From JABGQS01 sp963674545 (lineage in GTDB: Bacteria > Bacillota > Clostridia > Christensenellales > SZUA-584): a stretch of DNA of 64,000 nucleotides. Numbering within the stretch: position 1 is the first letter of the stretch; each line of letters opens with the position of its first letter. This document shows positions 1-9,203 of this stretch, piece after piece. Under the pieces are notes generated by a model. The model was not told where the DNA came from. It saw nothing but the letters and a program-made list of their open reading frames with translations, and did not search any database. Both the position numbers and the translations under genes were made by a program. The stretch is taken from positions 2,356,001 to 2,420,000 of the forward strand of contig CAXXFB010000001.1 of NCBI GenBank assembly GCA_963674545.2, given 5' to 3'.

Positions 1-1773
1 CTTGATGATGCGACAGATATCTATGTGCCGCTCAATACACAGGATCAAAAGCTGGTCGTAACTTATTATAAGGAAAACACTGCGTTGTTTTTTGTAAATG
101 TGGATTCTTCAAAAGGGATTTCAGCGCTTGCACAAGCCAGAGAAATAATTGGGCCGGGCTGCGCAATGAAGGGCAGTGTAGTTAACACATCGAGCGCTAC
201 GCAGACTTCCAAAAAAGAACTAAGCCGCCTTATGATGTTCGTTATACCGCTGTGCTTTATAATACTTTTGCTTACGACGAGTTCTTATATAGAGCCGGTA
301 CTATTCCTTGCGACTATCGGCATAGCGATACTCATAAATAACGGCACAAATATAATTTTCGGAGAGATATCATTCGTTACTAACGCTGCCGCCAGCATCC
401 TTCAGCTTGCAGTGTCTATAGACTATTCGATATTCCTGCTGCACAGGTTCTCTGACTTCAGGAACGAAGGCCTGCCTGCTGACCAGGCCATGATAATGGC
501 GCTGAAGAAATCTTTTGGGTCGATTGCAGCCAGCGGGCTGACCACAGCGATCGGCTTTGCTGCGCTTATACTTATGCGCTTTAAGATCGGTGCGGATATG
601 GGGATAGTGATGGCAAAGGCTATAGTCATAAGCATGATAAGTGTGCTGGTGCTGCTGCCTGTGCTTGCGCTTGTTTTCAGGAAGCTGATAGACAAGACGC
701 ACCACCGCCCTTTTATGCCCAGCTTTAAAAAATTCGGCAAGGCAGTCTATAAACTGAGGATACCTGCAACTGTGATAGCTATCGTTGTGCTTATTCCGTG
801 CATACTGGCGCAGCAGAACAATTCTTTTCTTTACGGCTCTTCAAGGATGCTGGGAGAAAAGTCACAAGGGTATGAAGAGCAGATGCTCATAGAGGACAAG
901 TTCGGACAGACTAATCAGATGGTGCTTCTCGTAGAAAAGAAGGATATTTCAACAGAGAAGAATCTGAGTGATGATTTAAAAAAGATAGACGAAATAACAG
1001 GGGTTATATCCTATTCGCAAACAGTCGGAAGTACGATACCAAAGGAGTTTCTGGACGAAGATACGGTCAGAAATTTCGACTCAGAGAACTACAGCCGCAT
1101 AATATTAACTATAAGTACTGCCGCAGAAAGCGAGCATACCTTCACTGTAATAGAGCAAATAAAAAGCATGGCGTCGCAATATTATGGTGACGGGTATTAT
1201 CTTGTGGGAGACAGCGCGGGCACATATGACATGAAACAGGTGGTTACCGTAGATATGCTGAAAGTCAATCTTATAGCTGTGGCGGCTGTGTTTCTTGTTC
1301 TGCTGCTCTCGTTCAGGTCATTCAGTTTACCGTTTGTTCTCGTACTGGTCATAGAAGCGTCGATTTGGATAAACCTTTCAATACCGTATTTTACCGGCAC
1401 AAGCATGTTCTTTATGGTATATCTGATAATCAGCTCTGTACAGCTCGGCGCTACAGTAGATTATGCAATTCTTTTTGCCAACCGGTATCTGGAGGAGAGA
1501 AGGCAGCTTGATAAAAAACAAGCGTTGTTTAAAACCGTGTCTAAGACAACGCTGTCGATATTGACTTCCGCATCGCTGCTGACTCTGGGAGGAGCCATGC
1601 TTGGTTTAACATCGTCTAATATGCTGCTAAGACAGATGGGGTTTACACTTGCAAGGGGAGCAGTTTTTTCTGCGATACTTGTTCTGTTCCTGCTGCCTGC
1701 GCTGCTTTATATGTTTGACAAGCTGATTGCAAAGACCACTCTTGGACTGAAAGATAAGCTTAGAAAGGGCTGA
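1..1773 (+). CDS. MMPL/RND-family membrane transporter, C-terminal part (5' end outside window)
   Basis: The reading frame is open from base 1, so the gene starts upstream of the window; the GTG at 25 is only an internal codon. The visible part has two blocks of membrane helices (about residues 60-230 and 410-575 counted from 25) separated by a roughly 160-residue extracytoplasmic loop. This is the duplicated MMPL (actinobacterial-type RND) layout. Helices such as SIDYSIFLLHRF and GATVDYAILFANRY carry the family's conserved acidic residue and YAI pattern. MMPL proteins are proton-driven exporters of lipids or drugs, or take part in envelope assembly. The stop lies five bases before the next start, and the partner is an exported heptad-rich protein. 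The family is clear and the substrate is unknown. Confidence 0.85.
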   Translation, partial: LDDATDIYVPLNTQDQKLVVTYYKENTALFFVNVDSSKGISALAQAREIIGPGCAMKGSVVNTSSATQTSKKELSRLMMFVIPLCFIILLLTTSSYIEPVLFLATIGIAILINNGTNIIFGEISFVTNAAASILQLAVSIDYSIFLLHRFSDFRNEGLPADQAMIMALKKSFGSIAASGLTTAIGFAALILMRFKIGADMGIVMAKAIVISMISVLVLLPVLALVFRKLIDKTHHRPFMPSFKKFGKAVYKLRIPATVIAIVVLIPCILAQQNNSFLYGSSRMLGEKSQGYEEQMLIEDKFGQTNQMVLLVEKKDISTEKNLSDDLKKIDEITGVISYSQTVGSTIPKEFLDEDTVRNFDSENYSRIILTISTAAESEHTFTVIEQIKSMASQYYGDGYYLVGDSAGTYDMKQVVTVDMLKVNLIAVAAVFLVLLLSFRSFSLPFVLVLVIEASIWINLSIPYFTGTSMFFMVYLIISSVQLGATVDYAILFANRYLEERRQLDKKQALFKTVSKTTLSILTSASLLTLGGAMLGLTSSNMLLRQMGFTLARGAVFSAILVLFLLPALLYMFDKLIAKTTLGLKDKLRKG

Positions 1774-1778
1774 TATAT

Positions 1779-3875
1779 ATGAAAAGAAAACTGATAAGGA
1801 TGATTTGTACGGTGCTGATAGCGGCAGCTGTTTTCGGCGTTAATATACAGAGCTATTCTATTGAAGCGCAGCCGGAAAAACAAGAGGTGGTATATGCCAA
1901 TCTTTCCGGCAGCGGAAGTACTCAGGATGTTTATGTAGTAAACATAGTCAGGCCGGATAGCAGCGGTCTTGTTACCGACTACGGCATCTATAAGACGGTA
2001 AACAATTTGACTACAACAGAAAAGATAAAACAGAGCGGTGATAAAGTAACTATAGAAACAGAACAGGACAGGCTGTATTACGAGGGAACGCTTGAAGACG
2101 CGCAGCTTCCGTGGAGCTTTGACATATCATATTCACTGGATGGCAGGAAAATGTCGGCGGAAGATATAGCAGGAAAGTCGGGCAAAGCTGAGATAACAAT
2201 AGACGTTAAACAGAACACTGCGGCACAGAGCAGCTTTTTTGATAACATGACGCTGCAGGTAGCGGTGACTCTTGATACGGATGTTTGCAGCGATATAACA
2301 GCGGAAGGCGCAAGCATGGCAAATGCCGGAAGGAACAAACAGATCACATTCACAATATTGCCGGGAACGGAAGAAACGCTAAAGATAGCAGCAGATGCGC
2401 AAAACTTCGAGATGGATGCGATACTTATAAATGCACTTTATGCAAACATGGATATAAGCGTGGACGAAAGCGGAATACTGGATGACGTGACCACTCTGCA
2501 GGATGCAATAGGAAAGATTGACGACGGTGCAGGTGAGCTTGAATCTGGGATAGGCGATTTAAAAACTGCGGTCGATGACGAGCTGGTTTCAAATCTTGTC
2601 AGGCTGAAAGACGCAAGCCAAGAGCTTGAAATCGCAGCGGCGTTGCTTGCTGCTAATATGAGCGGTGTTGATTCAGCTGCAGCAGAGCTTCTAACGGGAG
2701 CACAGGGGCTTGAGGCGGGCATAGGCGCGCTTGATGAAGGCCTCGGGCTTGTATGTACCGGGCTTGACGAGTTGTCCTCTAAGTCGGGAGGGATCACCAC
2801 AGGCTCGGCACAGGTCTATACCGCACTGCTGCAGTTGCAGCAAGGGCTGGGCGCACTGCCTTCGCCGGAAGATATATCAGGGCTGACAACTGCTTCTGCA
2901 GACATCATGACGGCGATAAACCAGTTGACAGCAGCGGCCCAGGCATTGAAGACGGCTGCAGACTACGATACCTATAATGCGGCGGTTGGAGCACAGGCGC
3001 TGAAGAGCAGCAACGCATCAGTTATATCTGCGATAGACGCACAGATATCGGTGCTCTCAGGTTCGCCGGGGAATGATGACACTATTGCAGTTCTTCAGCA
3101 GGCAAAGACGGCGCTACAGGCAAACAACACCCACATAGATGCTACTCAAAGCTATTTTGGAGCGCTGGAAACAAATGCGTCAGCGCTGTATGACGGGCTT
3201 TATAGTCTGCAGACGCAGTATTCAGTGTTCAATTCCGGGCTGCAGAGCATGGCAGCTTCTCTTGCAAGCCTGCCTGCATCACTGGCGGTACTTTCAGATT
3301 CCGTTGATAGCTTGGTGCTGCAGTATGCTCAGCTGAATAATGGCATAATAGAATACACCGCAGGAGTTGTGGAAGCGCAGGGGGGATGCACGGCTGTATA
3401 CAGCGGCATAAGCGAACTTTCAGCAGGCAGCAAATCGCTGGCTGACGGACTGGAGCAACTGAAAGCAGGCACCGGACAGCTAAAGAGCGGGTCGACGGAG
3501 CTTAGCGGCGCAATGAGCGAATTCAGCAACGGTATAACAGAGCTTGCCAAAGGAATAAATGAACTAAGCGACGGTGTGGACGAGCTTTATAAAGGAACAG
3601 GGGAACTCAAAGACGGCACAGGTGAACTAAACAGCGAGACTGCCGGCATGGATTCACAGATAACCGAGCAGATCGACGAAATGATAAGCTCTGTTTCCGG
3701 CGGGTCTGGCGAAGTGATATCGTTCGTTTCCCCGAAAAATACAAATGTTTCTTCCGTACAGTTTGTAATGAAAACCCCTGCTATAAAGGTAAAAGAGGAA
3801 GAAGCGGCGACGGAGCAGGATATAACAAAAAAGAGCTTCTGGGAGAAGCTCCTTATGCTGTTTGGTATAGATTAA
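1779..3875 (+). CDS. Exported YhgE/Pip-like protein with heptad-type LxxG repeats
   Basis: A 698-residue protein with a basic N-terminus and a hydrophobic signal segment (about residues 5-25). An extracytoplasmic region follows that from about residue 240 is dominated by short repeats of the kind ELxxGxxxLxxG (for example GAGELESGIGDL, LSDGVDELYKGTGELKDG). Such repeats predict a long helical or coiled-coil rod and occur in YhgE/Pip-related proteins that accompany MMPL transporters. There is no second strong membrane helix; the C-terminus ends with WEKLLMLFGID. It sits five bases behind the transporter gene and is probably co-translated with it, which suggests a periplasm-side accessory. The biochemical role is not known. 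Confidence 0.75.
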   Translation: MKRKLIRMICTVLIAAAVFGVNIQSYSIEAQPEKQEVVYANLSGSGSTQDVYVVNIVRPDSSGLVTDYGIYKTVNNLTTTEKIKQSGDKVTIETEQDRLYYEGTLEDAQLPWSFDISYSLDGRKMSAEDIAGKSGKAEITIDVKQNTAAQSSFFDNMTLQVAVTLDTDVCSDITAEGASMANAGRNKQITFTILPGTEETLKIAADAQNFEMDAILINALYANMDISVDESGILDDVTTLQDAIGKIDDGAGELESGIGDLKTAVDDELVSNLVRLKDASQELEIAAALLAANMSGVDSAAAELLTGAQGLEAGIGALDEGLGLVCTGLDELSSKSGGITTGSAQVYTALLQLQQGLGALPSPEDISGLTTASADIMTAINQLTAAAQALKTAADYDTYNAAVGAQALKSSNASVISAIDAQISVLSGSPGNDDTIAVLQQAKTALQANNTHIDATQSYFGALETNASALYDGLYSLQTQYSVFNSGLQSMAASLASLPASLAVLSDSVDSLVLQYAQLNNGIIEYTAGVVEAQGGCTAVYSGISELSAGSKSLADGLEQLKAGTGQLKSGSTELSGAMSEFSNGITELAKGINELSDGVDELYKGTGELKDGTGELNSETAGMDSQITEQIDEMISSVSGGSGEVISFVSPKNTNVSSVQFVMKTPAIKVKEEEAATEQDITKKSFWEKLLMLFGID

Positions 3876-3925
3876 AAACTTATATCTGCACTGCATGGTA
3901 CAGACTGCCAAAATCAGTGCTTATA

Positions 3926-4288
3926 TCAGGTTTTGCTGTATGGCCAGCGCCCTATACCGCCAAGGTCGTATACTTTTGTATAGCCTAAGGATTTGAGCTG
4001 TCTGGCTGCTGAGCCGCTTCTGGAACCGCTAAGGCAATATACTATAACATCGGTATCTCTCTTTATGCTCTTTGTTATTTTAGATATATTATTCAGAGGT
4101 ATGTTGACAGCGCCTTTGATGTGTCCGGAGAAATACTCCGAAGGCTGCCGCACGTCAACAATCTGCGCTCCGCTTTGCTGAAGCTGCAAAGCTTTTTTAG
4201 GATGGACTCGTCTTAAAGATTTTATTATACGTAGCAAAATAAAAAGTCCGATGACCGAAGCTGCAATAATTACAAGTTGATTATCCAT
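3926..4288 (-). CDS. Membrane-anchored rhodanese-like domain protein
   Basis: The start is placed at 4288 because AAGGAG precedes this ATG by nine bases; the frame stays open further upstream without a ribosome site. The 120-residue product has an N-terminal membrane helix (residues about 4-18), then a single rhodanese fold with the active-site loop CLSGSRS around the catalytic Cys. The region VDVRQPSEYFSGHIKGAVNIPL is the typical substrate-side motif. Such proteins move sulfane sulfur, with the anchored domain here predicted on the cytoplasmic face. It is a single-gene unit convergent with the preceding exported protein gene. The family is secure and the sulfur acceptor unknown. Confidence 0.85.
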   Translation of the reverse strand: MDNQLVIIAASVIGLFILLRIIKSLRRVHPKKALQLQQSGAQIVDVRQPSEYFSGHIKGAVNIPLNNISKITKSIKRDTDVIVYCLSGSRSGSAARQLKSLGYTKVYDLGGIGRWPYSKT

Positions 4289-4445
4289 TAATAAAAACTC
4301 CTTATAGTGTTTAACTGAATCGGATAGATCCATAAAAACTTTTGCGTGTATAATAACAAAAAAGCCAGCCGGCTTAAGTGACAAAATCACATAAGGAATA
4401 AAAAAAAATTACTTTATATTTTTCGAGCAAAAAAAAGATTGAATT

Positions 4446-6266
4446 TTAGTCAATAATTATGCAGTTGTCCCATATTTCCTTACATTTCTTTTTTAGCCTT
4501 GTGGCGTGTTCTGAAAGCTCGTAAATGTTATCGAACTGCCTTTTTTTGTTGGTGATGCCGGCGATAGACAGCGTAGCGTGCGAAAAGCGTTCTTCAACGC
4601 CGTGCCTGTTCTTGGCTATCACATATCCACGCATGAAGTCCTCTCTTGAATAAAAGCTTTTGAGCTTTGTTGAGTGGTTTTGGATTATAGCTTTACACAG
4701 CTCTTCAGGCTGGTGCCCGGGCAGCATAATCACATAGTCGTCGCCGCCGATGTGACCAACGAAGCTATCGTCCGGACAGTGCCCGGAGACGCAGCTTACT
4801 ATTATATTTGCGACGCTAAGCAGCATATTGTCGCCGCTTTCAAAGCCGTAGATGTCGTTGTAGACCTTAAAGTTGTCTATGTCTATATAAAGAACGGTAT
4901 ATGGACCATTATTTTCTATGAAATCGGTAAGCTTTGCTTCGATGAGTATGTTGCCCGGCAATCCGGTAAGCGGATTTAAATGCTTTGCATGGTTCACTTC
5001 CATCTCTGTGGTTTTCTCCAGTAGATCTTTGACTGTGATGATGCCGTGATATTCTTCGTTTTTGGTTACGATGATGTTGTCATATAGATGAGCATCCGTT
5101 CTCGTCATTGCACTCTTTGATACGACATCTATCTTTGTGTCATAATCAACTGCAAGCGGCTGTCTGTCCATTATACTTGAGATGGGTCGGTTAAGATAAA
5201 GCGCGAAACCGTATTTCGTACCTAGTTTTGCAAAGAAATTCTCTTTCATGACCAGTCCGCTAACTCTTTGGTTATCTATAACGGGGAGCGCATGCAAGGC
5301 GGGAGAGCGATTGAATGCCTCTAAAACTTGAGCACCCGAAGCATTAGGGGGTACATGATCGCAGCTTCTGCTTATATAACCGACAGAAATATTTGCTGCC
5401 TGATAAAGATAAAGCCTTCTCTTTGTTTCGTTACGCTCTTTTATAAGAGATTTTATTGTTTTCTCAATAGGTAATATTTTATTTGAGGGTCTTTGTATAA
5501 AATAGCCTTGTCCATATTCTATACCTATATCGATGAGGGTATCGAGTTCGCTCTTTGTTTCGATTCCTTCGGCGATCAGCTTGATATTTGTAATGCGGCA
5601 GAAGTCGTGAAATGTTTTTATGAGCGTACGTTTTAGGCCGTTTTTATCTATGTCTCTTATGAGGTTCATATCGAGTTTAATGAACTGGGGATGTATCTCT
5701 GCGATGAGCGTGAGACCGGAATATCCGGCGCCTGTGTCGTCAATGGCTATCTGATATCCCTGTTCTTTGTAGTTGTCCAGTGTTTTACGGAAGCTGTAAT
5801 AGTCACTTACTGCATTTTTTTCGGTGATCTCGAATATGATGTCCTGGGGGCTCATGTTGTATTTTTTAAGGAAGTCTTTTGTAAAGCCTTTTTTGAATTT
5901 ATCATCTTTGATTATAGCGGGGTCTACGTTTAAGAATAACAAGCTGCCGGGGCAGCTTTTATTTGCGTTTTCCAGCGCTTTGAGCCTGCAAAGGAATTCA
6001 AGCTCCCAGAGCTTGCCGAATATCCTTGCCATATCAAAAAGCTTCTCCGGGCTCTCAAGTACAGTTTCCTTCGGACCTCTGCTCAAAGCTTCGTATCCGA
6101 GAATTGCTCCGTTATTAAGCGATATTATTGGCTGAAACAAGGTTTTGATATCGCCGTCTGTCAATATCTTCATTAGTTGTTGCCCAAGGCCGGATTCGTC
6201 CGTCCCGCAATATTCTGCAGGTATTTTTAACAGCGCCGTATCAGCCGTGTTTTCCCTTTCCTTCAT
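4446..6266 (-). CDS. EAL-CBS-GGDEF c-di-GMP signalling protein
   Basis: A 606-residue soluble protein. Residues about 25-270 are an EAL phosphodiesterase domain with E59-A-L, EITE, the DDTGAGYSG loop and the AEGIE metal/catalytic positions, so it looks catalytically complete for c-di-GMP hydrolysis. Residues about 285-415 resemble a pair of CBS modules (VSGLVMKENFF, GIITVKDLL), which usually sense nucleotides. Residues about 425-600 are a GGDEF domain whose signature is GGDDY (507-511) instead of GG[DE]EF. That substitution makes cyclase activity doubtful, and the domain may bind GTP as an allosteric module. The gene is divergent from the TetR gene at 6456. Confidence 0.9.
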   Translation of the reverse strand: MKERENTADTALLKIPAEYCGTDESGLGQQLMKILTDGDIKTLFQPIISLNNGAILGYEALSRGPKETVLESPEKLFDMARIFGKLWELEFLCRLKALENANKSCPGSLLFLNVDPAIIKDDKFKKGFTKDFLKKYNMSPQDIIFEITEKNAVSDYYSFRKTLDNYKEQGYQIAIDDTGAGYSGLTLIAEIHPQFIKLDMNLIRDIDKNGLKRTLIKTFHDFCRITNIKLIAEGIETKSELDTLIDIGIEYGQGYFIQRPSNKILPIEKTIKSLIKERNETKRRLYLYQAANISVGYISRSCDHVPPNASGAQVLEAFNRSPALHALPVIDNQRVSGLVMKENFFAKLGTKYGFALYLNRPISSIMDRQPLAVDYDTKIDVVSKSAMTRTDAHLYDNIIVTKNEEYHGIITVKDLLEKTTEMEVNHAKHLNPLTGLPGNILIEAKLTDFIENNGPYTVLYIDIDNFKVYNDIYGFESGDNMLLSVANIIVSCVSGHCPDDSFVGHIGGDDYVIMLPGHQPEELCKAIIQNHSTKLKSFYSREDFMRGYVIAKNRHGVEERFSHATLSIAGITNKKRQFDNIYELSEHATRLKKKCKEIWDNCIIID

Positions 6267-6400
6267 ACACTTTGTGTGTTTCCTTTCAATGATGTCCTTC
6301 TGCTGATAGTCTTACGACATATTATATCCTCTCTCGATTAAGCGCTTGTAATTTGTCTGTTAAAACGATGTTAATACATTCGGCGTGCATTGACCTGCGC

Positions 6401-6438
6401 ATAACATATATGTTATATTAGTACGTACGTACGAACTA
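6401..6438. promoter_or_regulatory. Two palindromes upstream of the TetR-type gene, probable operator
   Basis: Bases 6401-6416 (ATAACATATATGTTAT) are a perfect 16-bp palindrome. Bases 6419-6438 form a second, 20-bp palindrome built on GTACGTACGTAC with 18 of 20 positions symmetric. It lies just before the ribosome binding site of the regulator. TetR-family repressors normally bind such 15-20 bp palindromes next to their own gene, so autoregulation is the likely use. The divergent EAL gene could also be controlled from here. Confidence 0.6.
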
Positions 6439-6455
6439 TATGAGGAGATGGAGTT

Positions 6456-7013
6456 TTGAAAAATATAAAACCTTCTGAAAAAATACTCACCAGCGCATAT
6501 GACTGCCTTTCAAAGAACGGGTATGCGAACGTATCCATGAGGGACATCGCAAAGCAGTCGGGCACGGCGCTCAGCCAGCTTACGTATTACTACAAGACAA
6601 AAGAAAACCTGTTTCTTGAAGTAATAGACATGATGATGGAAAGATATCTTCGTGAAGCAAAAGCAAACATGAGAAAAGAAAAAGGGGCAAAGCAAAAGCT
6701 TGCCGGTCTAGCCGGATATTTCGGTCAGCTTATAAAAAAAGAGCCTAAATTCATGCGTTTGCTGGTCGACTTTACTGCGCAGGCGATGTGGGTAGATTCG
6801 TTCAAACAAAAGATAGAGAGCATGTTTGAAGATTTCTCCGGCATGATAGAGCAGGAGATAATAGTGCAGCCGGGGCAGGAAAGACAGGACAGCGCCTCTT
6901 CCGCAAAGCTTATCTTCGGGGCGCTTTTCGGAACTTCGGTGCAGATACTGTTAAGAGATGGCGACCGAGAAGATTATGAACCGCTTGACCTTACCCAGTG
7001 TCTGCTGCTGTGA
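6456..7013 (+). CDS. TetR/AcrR-family transcriptional regulator
   Basis: A 185-residue protein beginning with TTG, preceded by GAGGAG. Residues about 5-50 form the TetR helix-turn-helix (NVSMRDIAKQSGTALSQLTYYYKTKENLF), including the YYYK recognition-helix end. The remainder is a variable ligand-binding domain with no recognisable ligand. It is the first gene of a probable operon: the HD-domain gene follows after 19 bases, then a patatin-like gene and a rubredoxin-like gene. Palindromes immediately upstream suggest autorepression. The inducer is unknown, but the phospholipase neighbour makes a membrane-lipid or fatty-acid signal plausible. Confidence 0.88.
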   Translation: MKNIKPSEKILTSAYDCLSKNGYANVSMRDIAKQSGTALSQLTYYYKTKENLFLEVIDMMMERYLREAKANMRKEKGAKQKLAGLAGYFGQLIKKEPKFMRLLVDFTAQAMWVDSFKQKIESMFEDFSGMIEQEIIVQPGQERQDSASSAKLIFGALFGTSVQILLRDGDREDYEPLDLTQCLLL

Positions 7014-7032
7014 TAGGTGAGGTGAATAAGGG

Positions 7033-7539
7033 ATGTCAATGCTGATGCCGGAAGACGATCAGAGCGGCATAATCGGCGAGTACCTGTGCTGTGTGTTCGA
7101 GCTTCTGATAAACGAAAACCTTGTAAAAATGACCGGACTTAAAAAACACGGGGAAGTGGATTGTATGGACCACTGCTTATTTGTTTCATACTACAGCTTT
7201 ATTGCATGCAAAAACCTTGGGCTTGATTATAAAAGCGCTGCAAGAGGCGGACTGCTGCACGATTTCTATCTTTACTCTAAGGACGATAAAAACAAGCCGA
7301 AGATGCACCGTATACGCCACCCAAAGATTGCTCTTGAAAAGGCATGTGAGTGCTTTGAACTATCGGACAAGGAAAAAGATATCATACTTCGTCATATGTG
7401 GCCTATGACTCTTTCTCCGCCAAGATACAGGGAGTCTTATGTGGTGGACGTGATGGACAAATATTGCACTTGGCTCGAGATGACGGATTCGGAAAAACTT
7501 GAAACAATAGATGAAATAAGAAGCTTGATATGTTTCTAG
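7033..7539 (+). CDS. HD-domain protein, probable phosphohydrolase
   Basis: A 168-residue cytoplasmic protein. H and D residues in DHCLFVSYYSF and GGLLHDFYLYSKDD give the H...HD core of the HD superfamily, and ILRHMWPM supplies a later His. HD proteins of this size hydrolyse phosphate mono- or diesters using bound metal, but the substrate here cannot be inferred. GAGGTGA about eight bases before the ATG supports the start. It lies between the TetR gene and the patatin gene, and the three are probably co-transcribed. Confidence 0.75.
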   Translation: MSMLMPEDDQSGIIGEYLCCVFELLINENLVKMTGLKKHGEVDCMDHCLFVSYYSFIACKNLGLDYKSAARGGLLHDFYLYSKDDKNKPKMHRIRHPKIALEKACECFELSDKEKDIILRHMWPMTLSPPRYRESYVVDVMDKYCTWLEMTDSEKLETIDEIRSLICF

Positions 7540-7547
7540 GAGGGAGC

Positions 7548-8756
7548 ATGAAGAAAGCAAAGCCAGTATACGGCCTTGCGCTGGAGGGCGGAGGCGCAAA
7601 GGGTGCGTTTCATATAGGCGCATACAAAGCACTGCACGAGCTGGGCATAGAAATAAACGCTGTTGCAGGCACGTCTATAGGTGCACTCAATGGTGCAATA
7701 ATAGCGCAGGGAGATTTTGAGACCGGTTATGAGTGGTGGCAGCAGATGGACACATCAATGCTTTTCGATATCGACAAAGCAAGCATAGAAAAGCATATCG
7801 ATAAGCAGGTATCAAAAAATATGCTTGCGCTGTGGTCAAAACTCATAAAAGATATGATTAGCAGCCGTGGGCTGGATACAAAGAAAATAAGGGATATACT
7901 AGAAGAAGTTCTGGATGAAGAAAAGATAAGAAACTCCGGCATGGAGCTTGGGTTGGTTACGGTATCCGTTACCGACTGGAAACCAGTCGAGATATTCAAA
8001 GAAGATATTCCAAACGGCAAGCTGATAGATTATCTTATGGCCAGCGCCAACCTTCCGGTTTTCAAGCTTCGTCCGCTGGACGGGAAATACTATCTGGACG
8101 GAGGCTTCTATGACAACTGTCCTGTAAACCTTTTAGGGCGGCGGGGCATAAAAGACATCATCGCTGTGCGGACATTCGGGCTGGGGCGCATAAGGAAGGT
8201 AGACGACGATATAAATGTTATAAACATACTGCCGTCTAAAGACCTTGGGAAAATACTGATATTTGACAACGATACCATCAAAGAAAACTTAAAGATGGGA
8301 TATTACGATGTGATGAGGAGCTTTAGAAATCTTCGTGGAAACTGGTATTATATCGAGCCGGTTAAAAACGACGCAGATATTCTTGATAAGCTGCTGGCAT
8401 TGCCGCAGCAAGAGCTTGCGGAGCTAGCCGGGGAAATGGGGTATACAGGGCAGGTAACACGCAGAGTTCTGCTTGAAAAAATGATCCCAGAGCTTGCGGC
8501 GCTCACAGGCCATAAAAACGGTGAAGAGTATCAGGACATAGTTTCCGGAGTGATGGAATATGCAGCACAGTCTGCGGGAATAGACAGATATGGCATATAC
8601 AGCCTGTCAAAGCTCGCAAAACAGATAAGAAATGCAGAACCGACTCTCGATTTTAACAAAAATCAGGAACTGCCTGCTTTAGCTGTAAGGAAGCTGCACA
8701 AAAATACAGTGCTCTCAAAGGCGGCGGAGATAGTGCTGCGTAACATGAAGTTCTGA
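7548..8756 (+). CDS. Patatin-like phospholipase
   Basis: The start is placed at 7548 because TAGGAGGG lies just upstream; an ATG at 7530 would overlap the HD gene and lacks a site. The 402-residue protein has the full patatin active site: oxyanion-hole GGGAKGAFHIG near the N-terminus, the nucleophile elbow GTSIG, and the catalytic Asp in YYLDGGFYDN. Patatin-like proteins are Ser-Asp dyad acyl hydrolases acting on phospholipids or acylglycerols. No signal peptide is visible, so it acts in the cytosol or on the inner membrane face. The C-terminal 150 residues are lineage-specific and of unknown role. Confidence 0.9.
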   Translation: MKKAKPVYGLALEGGGAKGAFHIGAYKALHELGIEINAVAGTSIGALNGAIIAQGDFETGYEWWQQMDTSMLFDIDKASIEKHIDKQVSKNMLALWSKLIKDMISSRGLDTKKIRDILEEVLDEEKIRNSGMELGLVTVSVTDWKPVEIFKEDIPNGKLIDYLMASANLPVFKLRPLDGKYYLDGGFYDNCPVNLLGRRGIKDIIAVRTFGLGRIRKVDDDINVINILPSKDLGKILIFDNDTIKENLKMGYYDVMRSFRNLRGNWYYIEPVKNDADILDKLLALPQQELAELAGEMGYTGQVTRRVLLEKMIPELAALTGHKNGEEYQDIVSGVMEYAAQSAGIDRYGIYSLSKLAKQIRNAEPTLDFNKNQELPALAVRKLHKNTVLSKAAEIVLRNMKF

Positions 8757-8787
8757 TATTAAAAGATATTAGGAGGAGGCGGCTTAT

Positions 8788-8988
8788 ATGGGAAGGTACA
8801 AATGCAGCGTGTGCGGTTTCGTATACGACGAACAAACGGGGATACCGCCGCTGGGTGTTGCTGCAGGAACCAGATTTTCAGAGCTGCCGGATGAATCCGT
8901 ATGTCCGGTTTGCTGGTCGCCGTCGGAAGTTTTCGAATTGCTTCCTGAAAAAGGCGAAGGTACTGCAGGCAAGACTGCAGATAAATAA
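8788..8988 (+). CDS. Rubredoxin-like small iron protein
   Basis: A 66-residue protein with a strong AGGAGGAGG site. It has the rubredoxin pattern YKCSVCGFVYDEQTG and SVCPVCWSP, i.e. two CxxC pairs that would hold one iron. The usual second-loop CPxCG is CPVCW here, and the chain carries about a dozen extra residues at the C-terminus. Rubredoxins are single-electron carriers, in anaerobes commonly part of oxygen or peroxide defence. It is the last gene of the TetR-HD-patatin group and is followed by a terminator shared with the converging feo operon. Confidence 0.85.
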   Translation: MGRYKCSVCGFVYDEQTGIPPLGVAAGTRFSELPDESVCPVCWSPSEVFELLPEKGEGTAGKTADK

Positions 8989-9000
8989 GTTTGTTAAAAT

Positions 9001-9030
9001 AAAAAGGACAGGCAAACCTGTCCTTTTTTG
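9001..9030. terminator. Bidirectional intrinsic terminator between rubredoxin and feo operons
   Basis: An 11-bp stem (AAAAGGACAGG / CCTGTCCTTTT) with a four-base loop CAAA is flanked by A-runs on one side and T-runs on the other. It can therefore stop transcripts arriving from either direction. Confidence 0.9.
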
Positions 9031-9198
9031 TTACGTGTGTGTTTCGTAGTGACTGCAGCCCTGGCATGATGAGCTCTTGGCGCTGCCCGGACAGCCCGGA
9101 CAATGAACCCCCTTTTTCTTATCGTATACCAATTTGATTACGACTCCTGCTATTATAAGCGCTACGATCCCTATTACAATATATGTTGATAAATGCAC
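9031..9198 (-). CDS. FeoB-associated Cys-rich membrane peptide
   Basis: A 55-residue ORF too short for most gene finders, starting with GTG six bases after the feoB stop; its GGGGGTG ribosome site is embedded in the end of feoB. It begins MHLSTYIVIGIVALIIAG, a single membrane helix, followed by basic residues and a Cys-rich tail (HCPGCPGSA and SSCQGCSH, four Cys in two CxxC pairs). This is the layout of the FeoB-associated Cys-rich membrane protein family found behind feoB in Firmicutes. A role as iron-binding accessory of FeoB is likely but not established. Confidence 0.85.
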   Translation of the reverse strand: MHLSTYIVIGIVALIIAGVVIKLVYDKKKGVHCPGCPGSAKSSSCQGCSHYETHT

Positions 9199-9203
9199 TA
9201 TTG

